From Tolypeutes matacus (Eukaryota > Chordata > Mammalia > Cingulata > Chlamyphoridae): a stretch of DNA of 64,000 nt. A program made the translations under genes and the position numbers. The DNA lies in NCBI GenBank assembly GCA_026826555.1, contig JAKSZT010053928.1, forward strand, positions 46,266,985 through 46,330,984, read 5' to 3'. Position 1 is the stretch's first letter, and every line of letters begins with the position of its first letter. The notes below the pieces were generated by a model that worked only from the letters and a program-made list of their open reading frames with translations, did no database searches and was not told the DNA's origin. Positions 10,651 through 22,289 of the stretch are shown here, piece by piece.

Positions 10651-11115
10651 TGCACTATCTGGTGTCCAGTCTGTACTGTGGCACCTTCCCCCTCTCACTC
10701 CCCAGTGTCTCACTATTTTTCATTTAATTTTCAAAGAAGTTTTAGGTCACAGCAAAGTCACACACCGAATACAAGACACTCTCATATACCCAGCCTCCTC
10801 CCACTTTTCTCACCCCATGTTAAAACCTTTTTGTATGTGGATGGTAGCATTGTTATAACTGACATACAGATAGTGAAACATAGCTGCTCAACATTGTCAA
10901 TGGTTTACAGTATGGTTTACATTTTGGATCGTACACTTTTATATATTTTGATGATATTTACCATGTCCTGTGTCCATCACTGTAAGGTAATGAAAAACAT
11001 TTCCGCTGACCACTAAATACCCCCTGTTTGATCTATTCTGTTCCTCCCTCCCCATCCCCCCAGGTCCCATGATGATCCCCTGGCTTGACTCATTGGATAG
11101 TCATCCTCCCTTTAC

Positions 11116-11738
11116 CTTTCTTATAAACAGGACCTCTGGTTATTGAAATGAGGATGACAATGGGTACATTTCCCAGACTACTTTGGAGGGTAGAATTTGC
11201 TCATGGAACTTCCAAGAAGAATCTTTAATGGAGTTTTCCCAGCTGAGAGATACCCTTTTACATTCCTCACTTCACTTCCCCCTTCTCCTTCCTGATACAC
11301 TGACCTAGTACCTATAGCACTGGCAGCCATCCTGTGACCATGGAGTGACTTTGAGGATGGAAACAGGTATACTCCAAGGATTACAGAACAGACCATGTGA
11401 GCCTGAGACACTAATGCCATCTCCTACCCACTATTGTCCAGGTAGTTCAGGTAGCCTGGGATTGCCCACCTTTAGACTTCTTCAAGAGAAACACAAAATA
11501 ATCCCAACATTTGTGTCAGCCACAGTTAATTTGAGTTTCTATTACAAGCAGTGGAACACTTCCTAATTGAGACCATATTCACATAGTTGCAATATTAAAC
11601 CTTGAATTTTTAATCAGCATCTTTTTCTATTATGTAGGATTAATCATCATGTAATTGGAAAAATGTCATTTAGAATGTTCATGCTTTGGATTACATAGCA
11701 TATAAAGTACATAGATTTAAATTAAGGAAGCAGAGCAC
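11116..11738. other. Unique sequence
   Basis: No recognised element. Two overlapping small frames (11178-11420 minus, 11345-11566 plus) show no family features. Confidence 0.4.
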
Positions 11739-14360
11739 TACGTGTTTTTTGTTTTTTTTAATTTACGTGCATTAAAATCCACTTTGTTTTTTTTGCATGT
11801 CCCGTTCTGTGAGTATTGACAAATACATAGCATTGTATGTTTAAACACTGCCACAATCAGGATAAAGAAAAATTCCCTAACTCCCCTCAAAAATTCCCTT
11901 ATGTTCTCCCTTTGTAGTCAATTGTTTGTATTTATATGGATCTGTTTCTTGACTCTCTGTTCTGTTTCATTGATCAGTGTGTTTATTCTATTGCCAAAAC
12001 CACATTGTCCTGTTTACTCTACCGTATAGTGCCTCTTAAAATGAAGTAGTGTGAGTTCTCTATTTGTTACTCATTTTCAAAGAAAAAATATTGGTTTTCT
12101 GTTTATTCCCTCTCTTTTGTTTTCTGCTTTATTTACCTTTCTTTCCCATGTCTTGCGTCCTTTTGGATTGTTTCAAAATTTCAAGCTTATCTATTGTTTT
12201 TGAATGTATTTCTTCGTATAGATTTTTTAGTAATAGCACTAAGGTTTATAATGTGCATGCCTAATTTTTCAAAGTCTACTAAGAGTTAAAATTTTACCAC
12301 TTTAAGTAAAATTGTACAAATCTTACAACCACATGTGACCCTTTGTAACCCCCTTGGATGTTGTAGTTTTCATATGTATTACATGTACCTTCATTGAAAA
12401 CCCTATGGACAATGTTATTATTATTATTATTTTTTTTTTTTTTTGGCTCTCAGTAGGCAAGCATATGTTAAAGAACCTGGACGGAGAAAATAATGTATTG
12501 TATTTACCGAGATTTTTACCATTTCTGTTGCTCTTCCGCCATTCCTGAAGTCCCAGATTTCCCTCTGGCTTCATTGCCCTTCTGCCTAAAGAAGTTCTGC
12601 CGCAATTCTTTTAGAAAATGTATGCTGCCAATGAATTCTCTTAGTTTTTCTTCCTCTGGAGATGGCTTTATTCCACCTTCCTTCCTGAAGTATATTTTTA
12701 CTAGAGAATTCTGGGTTGACAGTTCTTTTCTTTCAGTACTTCAAAAATACTGTTCCACTATCTTACTGACCTCTATGGCTTTTTTGGTAGAAATCTTGAG
12801 TTATTCAAATGACTGAATCAATCAAATATGGATTGTGTTGTTTTCATCTGTTTTCAAGAGTTTTCATTATCTTTGGTTGCCAGCAGTTTCAGCTGGTATA
12901 TCCGTGTGGGTTTCTTTGAGTTTTACTGTTTGATGTTCGCTGAGTTCCTCAATTTATGTCTGTCGTCAAATTTGGGAAATTTTCAGCCATTATGCCTTCA
13001 AGTGTTTTTCCTGCTCCAATTTCCATCCCATCTTTTTCTGTGACTTCCAAGATACAAATAGTAGACATTTGTATACTCTCCCACAGGTTTCTGGATCTGT
13101 TTTTTCCCTGGTATTCAGACTGGATAATTTTATTGATTATTGGATAATTTCTATTGATTCAAACTCATGGATTTTCCCCCTGCCATCTCTGATCTGCTAT
13201 TGAGCCCAAGCAGTGAATGTTCTAATTTCATTTTCTTGTATTTTTCAATTCTAAAATTTCCATTTGGCTATTTATGTAGTTTATCTTTCTTTCACTGAGA
13301 ATTTCTATCTTTCTATTATTCATATCAAGAGCTTGTCCTTACTCCATGGATATGATTATAATAGCTACTTTAAAGTCCTTGGATGATCATTCTAACATCT
13401 GTATCATCTAGGGAATGGTGTCTGTTGCTTATTTTTTCCTTTGAGAATTATTGAGATTTTCCTGATTTTGGTATGCTGAGTAATTTTGGATTGCATCCTG
13501 ATATTTTGAATAGTATGTTGTGAGTTTTCTTTAGGGATCTGTTGAAATCCTCTGATAAATGTTGATTTTTTAAGTTTTTGGTTTTTTTTAGCAAACAGAC
13601 AACTTGATTAGGCTTTGAACATAAGTCCCAACTCTGCTTCTGTGAGCTGTGGTTCCAATGTCAGTTTAGTTCTCAGAGCCTTTGTAGTCCTATTCAGACC
13701 TGCCCACTATATGCACCAACCCAGCACCAGTATGGAACTGGGCAGTGGTCTAAAGTCTAGTTCAGTTACTAGAGCTCTTGCTAAGCTGCTTCAGATCAGT
13801 TCCAAACATGTGTGTCTTGGGAATGAGCCCAGGATTTAATATCCAGATTTTGGAGATCCCTTTCTCTAGGTTTCTCCTATTCAAGATTTAACCCTGTACT
13901 CTCATCTCTCAGGGATCCCTTTTCCTGGTTCTGGCTACAAAGTAGAGGGTGTGAACCTCCCTGCACTGTTGTGTGCATCCCATGAATGGATCTGCCTTTT
14001 CATGAAGTGGCAAGAAAGAAAAAATAATGGGGATTTTCTTCCCACTCTTCTGACTGCTGGGACCCCTTTTCCAGGTTGGTCTAGTCAATGGGAAGGAGTT
14101 GCTTTCCAGAGATTCAGGTATCTGCATGCTTGCTGCCACCCCAGGAGTGCAGCTTCATCCCTTGACTCAGTACAGGGCAAGGAAAGTAAGGAGAGAAATA
14201 TAAAGGGGGTTATCTTCACACACTATCCTACAGAGGCCCTCCTTTTTCCTCTGGCCAGAAAGTGATGTTTTTTCTTGGAGCTTTTTCTGTCTATGCCTGC
14301 TTCGCGGTTTCAGGATTCAGGTTGCCCTGAAGTCTAAGACAGGAGAAAATCGAAGGGAAA
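11739..14360 (-). mobile_element. Old L1, antisense, ORF2 remnant to 5' region
   Basis: In antisense order the stretch shows: an L1 3' UTR-like 'cactgccacaatcaggataa' block (about 11850); an ORF2-type 'tctgttctgtttcattgatc' block (about 11960); then a long T-rich section whose text parallels the L1 5' part, e.g. 'ggaaattttcagccattatg' (about 12975), 'ttccaagatacaaatagtag' (about 13047) and later 5' UTR-like DNA to about 14360. The same 'gggaaattttcagccattat' block recurs in the L1 at 50765, which supports the assignment. Large parts of ORF2 are missing and all frames are broken. The several frames of 60-107 codons here are antisense noise. HAL1 is a possible alternative for the 5' part. Confidence 0.65.
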
Positions 14361-14699
14361 AACTAACAAACAATGAACTTTCTATCCTCACCTGCTATTT
14401 TCTACTATTCAGAATTCTCAAACAGTCCCTATATATACATTCTGTCCAGATTTTTTATTATAATCTGTAAAATAGAGTGTGTTTATCTCCTCTAGTTAGA
14501 ATTGGAAACTCTTACTTTTAAGATAAGTATTTCAAGGCTTCTTTTCATATTTTAATTGTTAGTATTTATAATGATTCTTCAAATGCCAAAGACATCATAG
14601 TTCTTGAATGAATTGATGGTTTTAATTTATAAAAACATATTTAATTTTTTCACAGGCAAAATTTTGCATTTCAAATATCATGGTTTTATTGACTTTCTT
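14361..14699. other. Unique AT-rich sequence
   Basis: Nothing recognised. Confidence 0.4.
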
Positions 14700-14826
14700 T
14701 TGGAATATTTTTAACCATAAGCTGGTTGTGGACTGAGACCTGGTTTATTTGTCAACAAACTTCATCTCCTAGTACAGTCCTGGCACACAGTATCTCAAAA
14801 AAATTTTGTCAATTCATTTAAACTGA
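14700..14826 (+). repeat. L2 LINE 3' end
   Basis: Follows the L2 closing order: 'gactgagacctggtttattt', 'ctagtacagtcctggcacac', 'agtatctc', then 'gtcaattcatttaaac'. Confidence 0.55.
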
Positions 14827-15175
14827 CGTTTAATGTGCAATAATCAAGAACGTAAAAACTGACAATGACTGGGGCATTTAGAGTTATTAAAAAAGCAATA
14901 CTCTTTTAAAATTACCTATTTATAATAATTAACATCTTTTTTTTTTTTTTTAATTATTTATCCCCAACATATTTAATTGACCTGAAGACTTAAGTTAAAA
15001 GCTAGATTAAGTTGCTGGCCTGTGACCAAGTTAAAAAATTTTAGACCTGCAATACTGAGAGGGCTCAAGAATACATCCAGTCTCCCCTGTGAGCTGTGCA
15101 TTTGGCTGGTGTCACTTACATGCAGGGGATCACCCATATGTGGATGAGTGCACCTAGAAGACAGAATCTTCTAAA
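14827..15175. other. Unique sequence with T run
   Basis: A T run at about 14937-14952 followed by 'aattatttatccccaacat' could be a degraded retroposon tail; no head is visible. Confidence 0.4.
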
Positions 15176-15176
15176 G

Positions 15177-15364
15177 AGGTGGTTCTCGAATTTTGGCATG
15201 CATCAGAATCACCTGGAAGACCTGTTAAACACAGATTTCCAGGCCCTACCCCCAGAGTTTCTCATTCAGTACGTTTAGGGTGGAGCCCAATAATTTGTAT
15301 TTCTAACAAGTTTCCAGACTATACTGATGCTGTGGGTCCAGGAATCATACATGAGAACAATTGT
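15177..15364. mobile_element. MER20-like hAT-Charlie DNA transposon
   Basis: Starts 'gtggttctcgaattttggc' and ends near 'catgagaacaattg', imperfect inverted ends of the 'cagtggttctcaaa...tttgagaaccactg' type. Inside are 'gcatcagaatcacctggaag', 'ccagagtttctcattcagta' and 'atttctaacaagtttccag', the recognised order of MER20. Length about 188 fits the roughly 220-bp family. MER20 has been linked to endometrial regulatory sites in placental mammals; whether this copy is active cannot be said. Confidence 0.75.
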
Positions 15365-15495
15365 TCCAAAGATACTTAGTTGGCACCTCTCCCCTAGTAA
15401 AACCAGGCTGATAATTTACACCAAACTTGGGTGTTTCACTTTGTAGTCACGAATAAACTTTTGCAATGAGTTTCTCATTAAATCTGTGATATGTC

Positions 15496-15947
15496 TGTGA
15501 TGGTTAGGCTAATGTGTCAACTCGGCCAGGTAATTGTGTCCAGGTGTTAGGTCCAGCAAGCACTGGGCTAATTGTAATACAAGAGCATTTATGGACTTCG
15601 ATCACCAGTGAGTTTATTGCATGGATAGCTGGTTACATCTGCATCAGTCAGGGCGATTGCATCATCAGTGGGTGACGCTTTTATCCAATCAGTTGAATGC
15701 TTTAAAAGGGGAAGTGATTTCAACATTCAGAGAGAATTTCCCAGCTCGTTGTTGGACAGCCAACTTCTCCCAGAAACTCATCAAGGACCTTTCATTGGAT
15801 TTTCATCAGAGTCCCTGGCTTGCATCCTGCCTGTGGAACCTGGACTTGTGCATCCCCACAGTCACATGAGAGACTCTTTTAAAATCTCATATTATTGACA
15901 GATATCTCCTGTTGATTCTGTTTCCTGAGAGAACCCTGACTAATACA
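15496..15947 (+). mobile_element. Solo LTR, MaLR/ERVL-like (copy A)
   Basis: Starts TGTGATGGTTAG and ends CTGACTAATACA. Internal landmarks shared with the copy at 25979-26424 are 'aatgtgtcaactcggccagg', 'tatccaatcagttgaatgc', 'ccagctcg...acagccaacttctccc' and 'gagagaaccctgactaatac'. No target-site duplication is detectable and the two copies differ at many positions, so the insertions are old. Overlapping frames of 82 and 76 codons (15621-15869, 15668-15898) lie in the LTR. No internal retroviral sequence follows it. Confidence 0.7.
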
Positions 15948-15974
15948 TTTTATCCACGTGGAGAGTAGACATAG

Positions 15975-16192
15975 GAAAAAACATGAACTGTGGACTTAGA
16001 TGTGGGTTCAAATCTTATATCCTGCTTTTACCAACTGTGTGTCCCTTGAAACTTTACTTCATCTCTACAAGTCTTATATTCCTTAAGCGTCTCAAGTGTA
16101 AAATGGAAATAATAGTCTGTCCAATTTGTAGGATTGCCGTAAGTATTCTGTCAGTAGTAAGTGTGGAGTACTTATACGTGCTGGCCCTGGGC
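15975..16192 (+). repeat. MIR SINE
   Basis: Shows the MIR order: 'gatgtgggttcaaatctta' (tRNA-derived B-box region), 'accaactgtgtgtcccttga' (core), 'agtgtaaaatggaaataata' and 'gtaggattgccgtaagtatt'. Confidence 0.75.
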
Positions 16193-16475
16193 TAGGCCAT
16201 GATGATGGGATGGGTACTATTAGGTATTATGTTTCCACAGTTGGAGGCACGGTGGGAGGACATAGTGAAATGGGAGTAGGGGCAGGGCATCTAGTCCCTT
16301 CTGGGGAGGCCAGGCAGTGCTTCCTGGAAAAGGTGAGATATGGGGGGAGTAATAAGGGAGGTGGAGGAGGGAGAAGGATCAGTAGAATTAGAAGAGTCTA
16401 GATAAATGGGACAGCATGGCAAATACCTGAGGCAAGAGAGGCCATGGAACATGGAAGCAAGGACCTAGCACAGGG
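16193..16475 (+). repeat. Possible ancient repeat, G-rich
   Basis: Purine-rich stretch with 'gacatagtgaaatgggagta', 'ccaggcagtgcttcctggaa' and 'gcatggcaaatacctgaggc', reminiscent of the old mammalian repeat segment 'cttcctggaggaggtga...aacagcatgtgcaaaggcctgagg'. Family not certain. Confidence 0.35.
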
Positions 16476-16484
16476 TAACAAAAA

Positions 16485-16655
16485 CAACAGTGAATGTGTA
16501 ATGAGCACTTCCTATGCTCTTTAATTTTGTTAATTCATTTAATACATAGGATGACCTATGACATGCCTTGAGAATGGCAGAGGTGGGATTTGAAACAGGC
16601 AGTCTGGCTCCTGAACCTTTGCTTTTATCCCTTATGCTATTCTGTCTTTATAGAG
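16485..16655 (-). repeat. MIR SINE, antisense
   Basis: The antisense order is clear: 'aatgagcacttcctatgctc', 'aattcatttaatacatagga', 'agaggtgggatttgaaacag', 'gcagtctggctcctgaacct', then 'atgctattctgtc'. Confidence 0.7.
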
Positions 16656-16784
16656 TAGGAAGTCAGGAAATGTTCATTCTCTGCCTTTCCCTCCCTTTCA
16701 AAGCATATAGTATACTAGAATGTATTGGTACTTTTTGCTGAATTTCAAACATCAACTAGTCTGTCTCTAGAATCATTGACAAGA

Positions 16785-16905
16785 GCATTGAAGTCTATTT
16801 TCTACCTAAGAATACTGAGACTCAGAAAGAAGAGACCTGCCTATGGTCTCACTCAGAGAATCTCAGCAACCCACAGGAATACCCAGCCTCCAGAATTTTC
16901 CATGG
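16785..16905 (-). repeat. Possible MIR, antisense
   Basis: 'agaatactgagactcagaaa' followed by 'ctgcctatggtctcactcag' matches the antisense MIR core only loosely. Confidence 0.4.
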
Positions 16906-19718
16906 CTTATGTTAAGGGGAATTTGGCAAGAGTAAACTGATTGGCAATTTCTTCCCTAGGGATTCCACAAACCCTACCACATTCTGTATTCTATTTGTAG
17001 GTGTTCTTGCTATTGCTTTTGCCATTTTTAGTCTACCCTGATTGTGCAATCTTTGCCTGTAACTGAAACTTGTAACTTTTCTGTTGCTTTCTGCCAGTAT
17101 GATGGGTCTACAGTTGAGACTTTCAGGAAATGAATAGCTATGTTCCCTTGATTCTTTAGTGTCATCTTTTGTCTTCCATATGCTTAAATGTATTTCATTA
17201 GTTCACCTGGAAGTAATTGAGGATGTGTGATTGGCTCTCCTAGACTTACAATTAGTGAAGTGACCTTTCATGTATGTTTAAACCACTAAACTGTTAAGTT
17301 TAATAAGATGATCCTATAGTTGAATACTCAAATAATTTCTATAAAGTAAGCTTTCTGAAAACAAGAGATATGCCTTGGGTCCATCTTTTATGAATAAGCC
17401 TCTTCCTCTGCATATCCAAAAGAGTAAACACACCGTTGCACACACACACTCGCACACTTCCCTACATTATACTCTACTGTCTGCGTGTATGTGCATTTTG
17501 TGGTAATTGTATAGCTTTCTCTTGGGTTTACCATACGAAGACTCAAGTTGTAACTACTTGAAGAAGGCCCATTTATTCCTAAAGATGCCAATCAGTGGCT
17601 TCGAGTAGGATGGTGAACATTTCTAACCCTGTGGATTCAGGTAAGAGGCTGCTTTTCTCTAGGAAACTGGGACTCAGACGTTGGTCCTTAATTAGCCTGG
17701 AGAAATGATGGAGGAAAACTTTCCTTGTCTTTTCCTCTTGGATAAAGACTATGACGTCCATGTGTCTTTCCTTGGGTAGTAAGATACCTTCTGCACAAAC
17801 AGCACTACATGAAAATTGATCAGGAACCAGGGTGAGAAGAGCCTGATGGCTTGGTGGACAAGGCCATATCATCGCATTTCAATTTACTTTCTGATTTTAC
17901 TTTACATTCATTGTCCTTATGTGGCACTTCTCATAGCCTCAGCCTTGAGTGCTATCATGCTATTTTTTATTATGTAAGGAGACAATGTTCTGATACCACC
18001 TTTTACAAAAAGAAAGCCATAAACTCACTGAAATGATACTTTTGTTCTTAAATGAATACTTCATTGACAAACCCCATACATGAGGTCTCAGGATTTGCCA
18101 GGTTAGTTCAATTCTACATCTGATAATCACCATATATGCAAGGTGATATTTCAAATATGTTTTCCTGCAAATCTGCCGTTAGCTGTTGAAATTTCCACCA
18201 TAAACTATTGCTTTGCAACACTAAGTTAAAGGCACTTGTTAGACACCAAATACTAGATTCTGAACCTATTATATATTTATTGAATGAATCATTGAAATTT
18301 ATAAATAGGGTTTTGTTCCTCACATTGCTGTAAACTGTTAACCTAATACTTTCACTGTATCACTAACCTTTTTTTTTTTTTCTGCCCTGATCCATGTAGT
18401 CATTTCCAAGCAAACCCACAATCTAATTGGGCAGGGAGGACATTGCAGGCTCTTCTGTGATACTGTCATGTTTTCCCTCTTCTTTGTTATAGGAGTCACA
18501 AGGGTGAAGAATAAAACTTTAATATCTGAATATATCTGGGATAGGTAGCCCATTAAACAATAACCATCAATGCCTAAAATCTCATGATTTTATCAATTGC
18601 TTAACAGGAAGGAGACAAAAAATTTTGATGGGGAAATAAGAAGGGAAAAGTCTGGAGCTTGGAATGTGGCCACATCTATGTGATACCCCCTTTAGTGGAG
18701 GTCTCTGGGCAGTTGGAGAACAGACAGAGTAGAATTGGTATCTGAAAGGGGCTCAAGATACCTAAAACAAGGAAAAGATTAAGGAAAGGGGTTTAGAAAT
18801 TTGGTAAAATAGCAACAGCACTAAATAACAAAATTTTATATCCCTGTGCTTTCCATTTTTAAGTTATTTTCTACTTAGGCTGCAAGGAATCTACAGAAGG
18901 ACCTCAATATATCTAATTGTCAGCCTCTCCATTGACTCTGAATACCTTACCATATAATATTGGTTCCCCAAATATGTATTGCTTACTCCTTGGGCTGCAA
19001 TTTCATGCCATTGTGTCACAGTTTACATTCATTATCCAATTGAGTAAACAAAAGAAATCTATAATACAGAATCATAGAATTCCTAATTTCAAAGTTGGAC
19101 TATATAGGTTGAAGATTGCCTTGTTTCTCATTTAGATGCGTCCCTAACTGACTTTTCAGGTTAATTCATGATATTCCATTTTGTTAGTTATAAATCTGTT
19201 AGTTGAACCCTACAGAAAGAGCCTTTCTTGGGTATCTGTTTTTTGCAATATTTATAAATGGAGTTAGTTTCAAACATCTTGGAGTAATGTATAAATTACC
19301 AAAAAGCAAGCAGACCTTGGCTTATTATGCAGAGTCCTTTGTGTGGTCCACTGTTTCAAACCTTACCTAGGCAGCAGGGCCTTGAATAACGTCAAATAAT
19401 TCCTCAAGGAATGATTCCACCCTGTCCTAATTTTGTTCTTGGTCTTGTAGACCCAGTGGTTGCATCATTGCACTAACAGCCTCCTCGGTGGCCAGGGAAC
19501 CTATCTATAGGACAACTGTTTAGAAGGAGCCCCTTGCTAAGTTTTGCTTGGAATCCTGGAATGGAGCATGCAGGCACTGCTCCTTGTCTTCCACTTACAT
19601 TTCTGCATACCCCTAGGAGTATATTCAGTCATCTAAATGGCCACAGTCATCTTACTACCATTCCTATGACTAGAGCCATAGAGATGATATGAAACAACAC
19701 ATCATCCATAGACCAGGA
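16906..19718. other. Unique sequence
   Basis: About 2.8 kb without a recognised element. Minus-strand frames at 17388-17591, 17579-17872, 17960-18154 and 18114-18323 and a plus frame at 18917-19135 are short and show no domain. A T run lies at about 18369-18381. Confidence 0.45.
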
Positions 19719-20143
19719 ACATGTATATATATATGTGTGTGTATGTACGTATGTGTGTGTGTGTGTGTGTATATATATTAAAGGTTTATTTATTTACTTT
19801 ATTTTTCTCCATTTATCCCCCCCTCCTCCAGATAGTTCCCCTGCCTGTCTGCCCACCATTTGCTTGCCTTCTCCAGGAGGCACCGGGAACCAAACCCAGG
19901 ACCTCCCACATGAGAGGGGAGTGCCCAATGGCCTAAGCCACATCCACATCCCGTGGGCTGCAGTGTCTGCTGGCTTGTGGCATCTGCTCGTTGCAGTAAG
20001 GGCAGCATCTAGCTTGTTGCAGCAGGAGGTGGCATCTTCTGTTCCTCTTCTTTTAGAAGGCGCCGGGACCCAAACTTGGGACCTCCCATGTGGTAGTTGG
20101 GCACTCAACTGGTTGAGCCCCATCTGCTTCCCCACATGTATAT
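19719..20143 (-). mobile_element. Dimeric DAS-SINE with microsatellite tail
   Basis: A 10-base direct repeat, acatgtatat, occurs at 19719-19728 and 20134-20143. Between them is an antisense SINE with two tRNA-like heads: one around 19873-19950 and one around 20053-20133, each with a B-box-like 'ccgggaaccaaaccc' or 'gggacccaaacttgg' block on this strand. The tail side (19729-19780) has expanded into TATG/TG repeats. The overlapping frames of 137 and 140 codons on opposite strands (19735-20148, 19794-20216) are produced by the SINE and are not genes. Confidence 0.85.
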
Positions 20144-20299
20144 TGTAATATGGACATTTTCTGAATAGCTCTGGGGGTAAGCAGGGGAGACCTTGGCAGC
20201 TCTGTCCTGTTGGCAAGTGAGGCTAACAAAGCTATGGAGTCCTGTATGTCTGAATGAGCCTGGGGCACTGGTGTACCCTCAAAGATGCAGTCTGAGTTG
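20144..20299. other. Unique sequence
   Basis: Nothing recognised. Confidence 0.4.
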
Positions 20300-20720
20300 A
20301 TCCTCACCTTTCCCCCTTAGGCTTCTACCTCTGGTGCTTGTCGATGCCCTGATGCACCACTCCTATCCTTTCCCTTCAGGGTTGCCCCTTCTCTCCTCCA
20401 GCTGCTGGGAGTATGGACGGAAGAGAGCTCTCAGCCGAGGCCCTCTCTGGGAATTGCCATCAGCTGAAGACAGACATCTTGCCCAAGTGTATGACTCCTC
20501 CCAGCAACCAGCCCTCATCCAATCGGTGTGTCATGAGGGGTGTAAAGGCCTGGTCTCATTACCCCAGCTGGGGACAGTTCTGCAAAGCCATTCCAGCTCC
20601 AGAGCTCCCACTACTCAATACTGCTGTTGATCCCCCACCGGCATATATTTCTTGCATGCAAATCTCCATCTCAGAGTTTGTTTCCCAGGCAACCAACCTG
20701 CAACAGCTCCTCAATTAACA
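20300..20720 (+). repeat. Possible ancient LTR fragment
   Basis: GC-richer than the surroundings, with 'accccagctggggacagttc', 'tgcaaagccattccagctcc', 'caaatctccatctcagagtt' and 'gtttcccaggcaaccaacct', a vocabulary I associate with old ERVL-type LTRs. Two overlapping plus frames (98 and 101 codons) run through it but look like a by-product of its base composition. An unrecognised exon cannot be fully excluded. Confidence 0.3.
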
Positions 20721-22285
20721 GAGCCCAAAAGGAGGCCCTATAATGCGGCCTGACATGCTTAGGCCCTCACAATTGACCTAACCCTGGTCAGCTCCTGCTC
20801 TGGGCTGAAATTTAGCCTTCACTCCAAGCTGCTGGGAGGCATTCTACTTCCAATGAGTGTATCACTTCCCACTTGACTTTAAGAATCCCTTTTGCTTGGA
20901 CCCCACACCCACCATGCTGGACCCCCTGAGACACCAGCATCTCCTGGAACCAGGTCAGATTTTCTAGTCCCTCTGAACACTGTCCATTGGAATTCTGCCT
21001 GCCCCTGCAAAGACCAGCTCTAAAACCTAAACAGTTGACTCCCATTTATACATAATCTTAGATTCCTTTTGCTCTTCTCTTGCCATTGAGGCTGGATTCC
21101 AGCAACCCTCTAGCCCAAATAATCTTAACTTTAGTTGTCTGTTTCCTTGAAGGCACACTGAGAAATGGTTTTCTGTATTAAACATAGTAAGTTTAGGTAA
21201 CATTAGATTATCTTGCTTGGGATATCTTGTAGGCTTTTGAAAATATATCACAAAATCTGAGAATATGTCAAGGGATCTTCTAACTCTTGTAATAAAATAA
21301 TGATGTTACATCCTGAAGACTATTGAATAGAAGCTGCAAAAATGGCTTTCAGTTTTCTCCATTCTGCTCAAATTTGGGTCACCTTTGATGCTCTTTTATA
21401 GTTTGTAACAAATGTTTCACAACATTGCAAGGTGTAAGTGGTGGTATGATGTATGGGAGCCCTGTATGATGATATGTATGTTTGTTTTGTAAGTTCATAA
21501 CCTTTATACACTTATCATTTATGTATATCCATGTATGAATGATATGTTTCCATAAACTTTTATTTTAAAACATTGGGCTATCTGTTCCCTCATATCATTT
21601 GTTGGAATGAGAGACCATGTTTCAAAGAGTTACCTAAAGGGTAAGATAGTAACATATATATCCTGCTAAATAGTTGCAGGGAAACACTTAAATGGGGATA
21701 ACTGCTGACTAAAAAGATGTTTGAGAATTAAAACTTGTCACTCTTGCACCTAAATTGAGGTAATCTCTCTGGAGAAAAAATGTAGATTCCAACAGAAGTC
21801 TCCATACCAAGGAGAGGTCTTTTCTGATTTTAATATTTCCTTTTCTCTCCCAGGCCCTCTTCACTCCCATCCACTCTTTGGAAAACTTTTTTTTTTTTTT
21901 AATGCATTGCCAATGTATTTAAGAAAATTCCAACCTTAGAGAATTCTTGCTAATTATGCTATAGTCATTATTGTAATTCAAATACCACAACTGTAATATG
22001 AGGGAGTGTGGTAAACTTTCCTGTTCAATGTATGAAACTAAAGCATGGATGATAATAGTTTCATTATGTTGTCTCTAGTGATTCAAAATTCTTATTTTCC
22101 AAACTTTTTTTTTTTGACGTATACTTGAAAAATGCACAGAACTTTGTGTACATAAGTTATAGTGGAGACAAGAACAACATTACTATTAAAGCACAAACAA
22201 CATGTAAATCAGTTGGGGAAAAAATATATATATATATATACACACATACATATAACTAAGTCAAACCATTTTAGTATTGTATACA
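20721..22285. other. Unique sequence with microsatellites
   Basis: Mostly unique. T runs lie at about 21887-21900 and 22106-22115, and a (TA)n(CA)n stretch at about 22225-22252 just before the L1 copy. Minus frames at 20812-21045 and 21027-21251 have no recognisable domains. Confidence 0.4.
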
Positions 22286-22289
22286 TTTT

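Larger units (their letters stand above)
8321..11115 (-). mobile_element. L1 3' end, antisense, bipartite copy 1, with nested LTR
   Basis: The antisense copy begins with a CT/T-rich tail (8321-8375) and has three parts. Module 1 (about 8370-9736 and 10247-10440) includes the shared blocks 'catccttcattagtgtggca' (about 8468), 'gtcatgtcccacgctgggag' (about 9480) and 'ccaggatgggaattcag' (about 10246). An A-rich linker (10441-10650) contains 'tgaagccaatacaatagcc'. Module 2 (about 10650-11115) repeats the theme of module 1: 'gttttaggtcacagcaaag', CTCCTCCCAC-rich stretch, 'tggatggtagcattgttata', 'tggtttacattttggatcg'. The 'gttacaattgatg' and 'gtttacatt' blocks are typical of mammalian L1 3' UTRs. 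Frames in it (8480-8698, 8793-9200, 9079-9345, 10678-11016) are untranslated-region noise. A separate 500-base LTR interrupts module 1. Confidence 0.8.

Noticed and set aside
16335..16375. G-quadruplex from the G-rich run
   Set aside because: Only two or three clean G-tracts of three or more with long uneven loops; not a convincing quadruplex.
19735..20216. Overlapping 137- and 140-codon frames on opposite strands
   Set aside because: Both are generated by the dimeric SINE; mutual overlap on both strands is a sign of chance openness.
20334..20718. Exon suggested by two overlapping frames of about 100 codons
   Set aside because: The text resembles an old LTR and the frames overlap in different phases; no splice signals stood out.
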